Origin: Cellulophaga baltica
Lineage (GTDB): Bacteria; Bacteroidota; Bacteroidia; Flavobacteriales; Flavobacteriaceae
DNA: 64,000 nucleotides
Direction: 5' to 3'
NCBI RefSeq assembly: GCF_900102165.1
Contig: NZ_FNBD01000004.1
Coordinates: forward strand, 332,983-396,982
The notes beneath the pieces are model-generated. The model saw only the letters and a program-made list of their open reading frames with translations, searched no databases and was not told the DNA's origin. A program made the position numbers and the translations under genes. Shown here in pieces: positions 61,772 through 64,000 of the stretch (its first letter is position 1; each line of letters begins with the position of its first letter).

Positions 61772-63226
61772 ATGAAAACAAAATTAATAGTACTTAGTCT
61801 ATTTACCATGGTAATAGCAAGTTGCCATGCAGAAAAGAAAGAACCAACAACAGTTTTAGAGTTCACAAGCTTTAAGCTAAAAACTACGGCAAGTGAGGCA
61901 GAATTTAATAAACTTGATGCAGAAATAGAGGATTCATTCACGAGTAAACAACCTGGTTATATCAGACGTCAAAGTGGCGTTAATGAGCAAGGGGAGTATG
62001 TGGTAATGGTGTATTGGGAATCTCTTGATGCAGCAAAAGCTTCTATGGATAAGTTTATGGCAGATAAAGCTGTTGCCACTTATGCGGGTATGATTGAAAG
62101 CAGCACCATGAAAATGTCTCGCTTTACCATCGCAGATAAATTTACGGCCACAAATAGTACGTTTACAGAAGTAATGACCTTTAAAACAAAAGAAAATACG
62201 GATGCCAAAGCCTTTAAAAAGGTAAATAAAAAAGTTGGTACGGAATTTAGTGAGCAACAAAAAGGATTTTTACAGCGTATTACGGGCTCTAATGAAGCGG
62301 GAGAGCAAATTGTAGTAGCGTATTGGGATACTAAAGCAAATTCTGATGCCGTAATTAATGATTTTATGCAGGCGCCAATTGCCAAAGAATTTATGGGAAT
62401 GATGGATCAAACGTCTATAGCTATGATTCGTTACCAAGCATTAAGTGCATTAAAAAATGTGACACTCACGAATAAAGATAAAGTGGTTGCTTTGCTAAAC
62501 AGTTTTAATACTGGAGATCAAACACCAATTTCGTATATTAATCCAACAAAATATATTCAGCACAATTTAGGAGTTGCAGATGGTTTAGAAGGTTTTGGAG
62601 CTTTAATGCAACATGCTCCAGAAGGAGGTTTTAAAGCTGATGTACTTCGTGCTTTTCAAGATGGTGCTTATGTATTTACCCATACATCTTATGATTTTTT
62701 TGGTCCAAAAGCAGGCTTTGATGTTTTTCGTTTTGAAGATGGGAAAATAGTAGAGCATTGGGATAACTTATTACCTGTTCAAAAACCAAACCCTAGTGGT
62801 AGAACACAATTTGATGGAGCTACAGCGCTAACAGATTTAGATAAAACGGAAGCTAATAAGGCTGTTATTAAAGGGTTTATTGAACATGTTTTATTGGGGC
62901 ATGAAATGGATCAATTAACGAGCTATATCAATCCTAAAGAGTATGTACAACACAATCCTGCAGTAGCAGATGGTTTAGAAGGTTTTGGAGCAGCTATGCA
63001 GTATTTCGCAGCCAATAATTTAGTGATGGAATATGATAAGCTACACTTAGTGTTAGGGCAAGGCAATTTTGTGCTTAGCATTAGTGAAGGTAAATTTGGA
63101 AAAGGAGCACATACCGCTTATTATGATTTATTTCGTTTAGAAAACGGACTTATAGTAGAGCATTGGGATGTTATAGCGCCAATTCCTCCAAAAACAGAAT
63201 GGAAAAATAATAATGGGAAGTTCTAA
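61772..63226 (+). CDS. Lipoprotein with two ABM and two SnoaL-like domains, 484 aa
   Basis: Exported lipoprotein (Cys at residue 18, 'IASC'). Two antibiotic-biosynthesis-monooxygenase-like ferredoxin folds come first (about 25-120 and 128-220; 'VVMVYWES' and 'VVAYWDT' are equivalent strands). Two SnoaL/NTF2-like domains follow (about 225-355 and 362-484). The SnoaL copies share 'YINP...QHN...VADGLEGFGA', and 26 consecutive bases are identical (62576-62601 and 62966-62991), so one arose by duplication. Such folds act on small aromatic or polyketide molecules, but four of them on a lipoprotein is unusual. No catalytic assignment. Confidence 0.85.
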   Translation: MKTKLIVLSLFTMVIASCHAEKKEPTTVLEFTSFKLKTTASEAEFNKLDAEIEDSFTSKQPGYIRRQSGVNEQGEYVVMVYWESLDAAKASMDKFMADKAVATYAGMIESSTMKMSRFTIADKFTATNSTFTEVMTFKTKENTDAKAFKKVNKKVGTEFSEQQKGFLQRITGSNEAGEQIVVAYWDTKANSDAVINDFMQAPIAKEFMGMMDQTSIAMIRYQALSALKNVTLTNKDKVVALLNSFNTGDQTPISYINPTKYIQHNLGVADGLEGFGALMQHAPEGGFKADVLRAFQDGAYVFTHTSYDFFGPKAGFDVFRFEDGKIVEHWDNLLPVQKPNPSGRTQFDGATALTDLDKTEANKAVIKGFIEHVLLGHEMDQLTSYINPKEYVQHNPAVADGLEGFGAAMQYFAANNLVMEYDKLHLVLGQGNFVLSISEGKFGKGAHTAYYDLFRLENGLIVEHWDVIAPIPPKTEWKNNNGKF

Positions 63227-63249
63227 TAACTATCCTATTTAAAAAATTA

Positions 63250-63291
63250 AAAAGGAGGACTATCAATATTTTGGTGGTCCTCCTTTTTTTA
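63250..63291 (+). terminator. Terminator after the ABM/SnoaL lipoprotein gene
   Basis: AAAAGGAGGAC/GTCCTCCTTTT hairpin followed by T tract, 24 bp past the stop codon. Confidence 0.9.
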
Positions 63292-63342
63292 TAAAGCAAC
63301 GTTGCTGCTATTACTTGTAAAACCTTAAATTTTACCGAAGCA

Positions 63343-63690
63343 CTATGGGAGGAAATTAAGTATCAGTAACGTAATGTCACGAGTCTTTTCTTCTACGGCA
63401 AAATGACCAGCATCTAATAAATGTAGTTCCGCATTGGGTAAATCTTTTAAATAGGCTTTTGCACCATCAGCATTAAATTTTACGTCTTTAGCACCCCATG
63501 CAATTAATGTTTTGGGCTGAGTTTCTTTCAACATCTTTTGCCAAGTAGGGTAGGCAAGTAGGTTGGTGTAATAGTCTTGGAATAATTGCACTTGTATCAT
63601 TCGATCTGCTTGCGACTGAAGGAATGACAAATCATGAGTCCAAGCATCAGGACTTTGAGTGTTGTAGTTGGTCGTGTAGACTTCCCCTTC
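63343..63690 (-). pseudogene. C-terminal fragment of an alpha/beta hydrolase, cut by an IS element
   Basis: The fragment carries the final part of an alpha/beta hydrolase: 'IAWGAKDVKF' with the catalytic-acid Asp and 'LLDAGHFAVEE' with the catalytic His. The frame is open upstream to 63690 with hydrolase-like residues ('NTQSPDAWTHD') but has no start. It then meets the stop codon of a transposase fragment at 63691-63693 in the same frame. The N-terminal two-thirds, including the nucleophile elbow, is missing from the window. The gene is probably dead, disrupted by the IS element to its right. Confidence 0.8.
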
Positions 63691-64000
63691 TTAGGACACC
63701 TCTAATTTCGATAAATAATTATTATTTGGGTCAGATTTGATGAAGAATTTAAATTCTTCATCAAATCTGGGCATGAATTCTTTAGGTGATATATTACCTA
63801 AAGATTTATGCGGGTGATTAAAATTATAGTCTTCTCTCCAGTTGTCGCTTATTTTTTGAAGTTGATAAATGTCATTGAAATAATAGGCATCTAATATATC
63901 CTCCCTAAAGAAACGGTTAAATCGTTCTATATATCCATTTTACATTGGCTTTCCCGGTTGTGTATATTTAATTTCTATAAAGTTCTTTTTACACCAGTTC
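63675..64000 (-). mobile_element. IS3-family insertion sequence, right end, continues past the window
   Basis: The likely terminal inverted repeat begins near 63675 (TGTAGACTTCCCC on the plus strand; IS3-family ends begin TG). The remainder is the end of an IS3-family transposase gene read leftward. The outer end of the element is outside the window, so the other inverted repeat and target-site duplication cannot be seen. Confidence 0.75.
63691..64000 (-). pseudogene. IS3-family transposase (OrfB), C-terminal part with in-frame stop
   Basis: The reading frame gives the typical IS3-group integrase C-terminus: 'YIERFNRFFREDILDAYYF', 'NWREDYNFNHPHKSLGN' and 'SPKEF'. The catalytic-region Gln codon after 'GKPM' (normally CAA in 'GKPxQN') is TAA here (63940-63942), a premature stop. 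The 5' part is outside the window. The stop at 63691-63693 is immediately followed by the disrupted hydrolase frame. The copy is therefore probably inactive unless supplied in trans. Confidence 0.8.

Noticed and set aside
1..64000. CRISPR arrays, tRNA or rRNA genes, prophage
   Set aside because: No regularly spaced direct repeats, no tRNA-like cloverleaf and no rRNA-like conserved stretches were noticed on reading both strands; a tRNAscan and CRISPR finder run would be decisive.

Overview
The window reads as chromosome of a marine Flavobacteriaceae bacterium (Maribacter/Zobellia/Cellulophaga-like; the genus is a guess). Evidence: AT-rich coding sequence, many short 'SC' lipoprotein signals, a TonB-dependent receptor with a carboxypeptidase-regulatory N-terminus, a GH5 enzyme ending in a type IX secretion sorting domain, a 286-residue Bacteroidetes-type primary sigma factor, and TTG-N19-TAnnTTTG promoters. 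No tRNA, rRNA, CRISPR array or prophage was seen.

Layout. 1-4.9 kb: a plus-strand surface-glycan cluster (two GT4 enzymes, a MurG-like glycosyltransferase, a lipoprotein and two unknown proteins), then an EamA transporter and a coiled-coil DUF2130 protein. 7.6-16.2 kb: a minus-strand catabolic locus (TonB receptor, M29/NicX-like metalloenzyme, two NCS1 permeases flanking an M20 dipeptidase, ornithine cyclodeaminase-family enzyme) for an unidentified nitrogenous substrate. 16.4-25 kb: an unknown protein, a phytase-like lipoprotein, an AraC regulator divergent from the RuMP pair hxlB-hxlA (formaldehyde fixation), DoxX-like proteins, rpoD and a beta-helix lipoprotein. 25.6-29.6 kb: a nitric-oxide defence operon (NsrR-like Rrf2 regulator, membrane protein, cupin, quinol NO reductase, truncated haemoglobin).

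31.4-46.6 kb is the most unusual part. It holds two versions of the predicted peptide-ligation system built from circularly permuted ATP-grasp, alpha-E and transglutaminase-like proteins. One version has a fused ATP-grasp/alpha-E protein plus a 1117-residue transglutaminase/DUF2126 protein. The other has separate ATP-grasp and alpha-E genes, a transglutaminase and an HExxH metallopeptidase. A desaturase, a Crp-like regulator and a Gly-rich exported protein lie between them. Four transglutaminase folds keep their Cys-His-Asp triads. No Anbu-type protease is visible.

46.7-55.8 kb: a TPR histidine kinase/LuxR regulator pair, small exported proteins, an MscS channel, a cold-shock protein and the GH5 glucanase. 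56-60.4 kb: an NAD-salvage operon (NrtR-type Nudix regulator, deoxyribosyltransferase-like protein, nicotinamide phosphoribosyltransferase, ADP-ribosylglycohydrolase, PRPP synthetase-like protein) with three matching 21-bp inverted repeats that look like the NrtR operator. The right end carries an AraC regulator, a 37-codon lipoprotein stub, an ABM/SnoaL lipoprotein, and an alpha/beta hydrolase gene cut by a degenerate IS3-family element that runs off the window.
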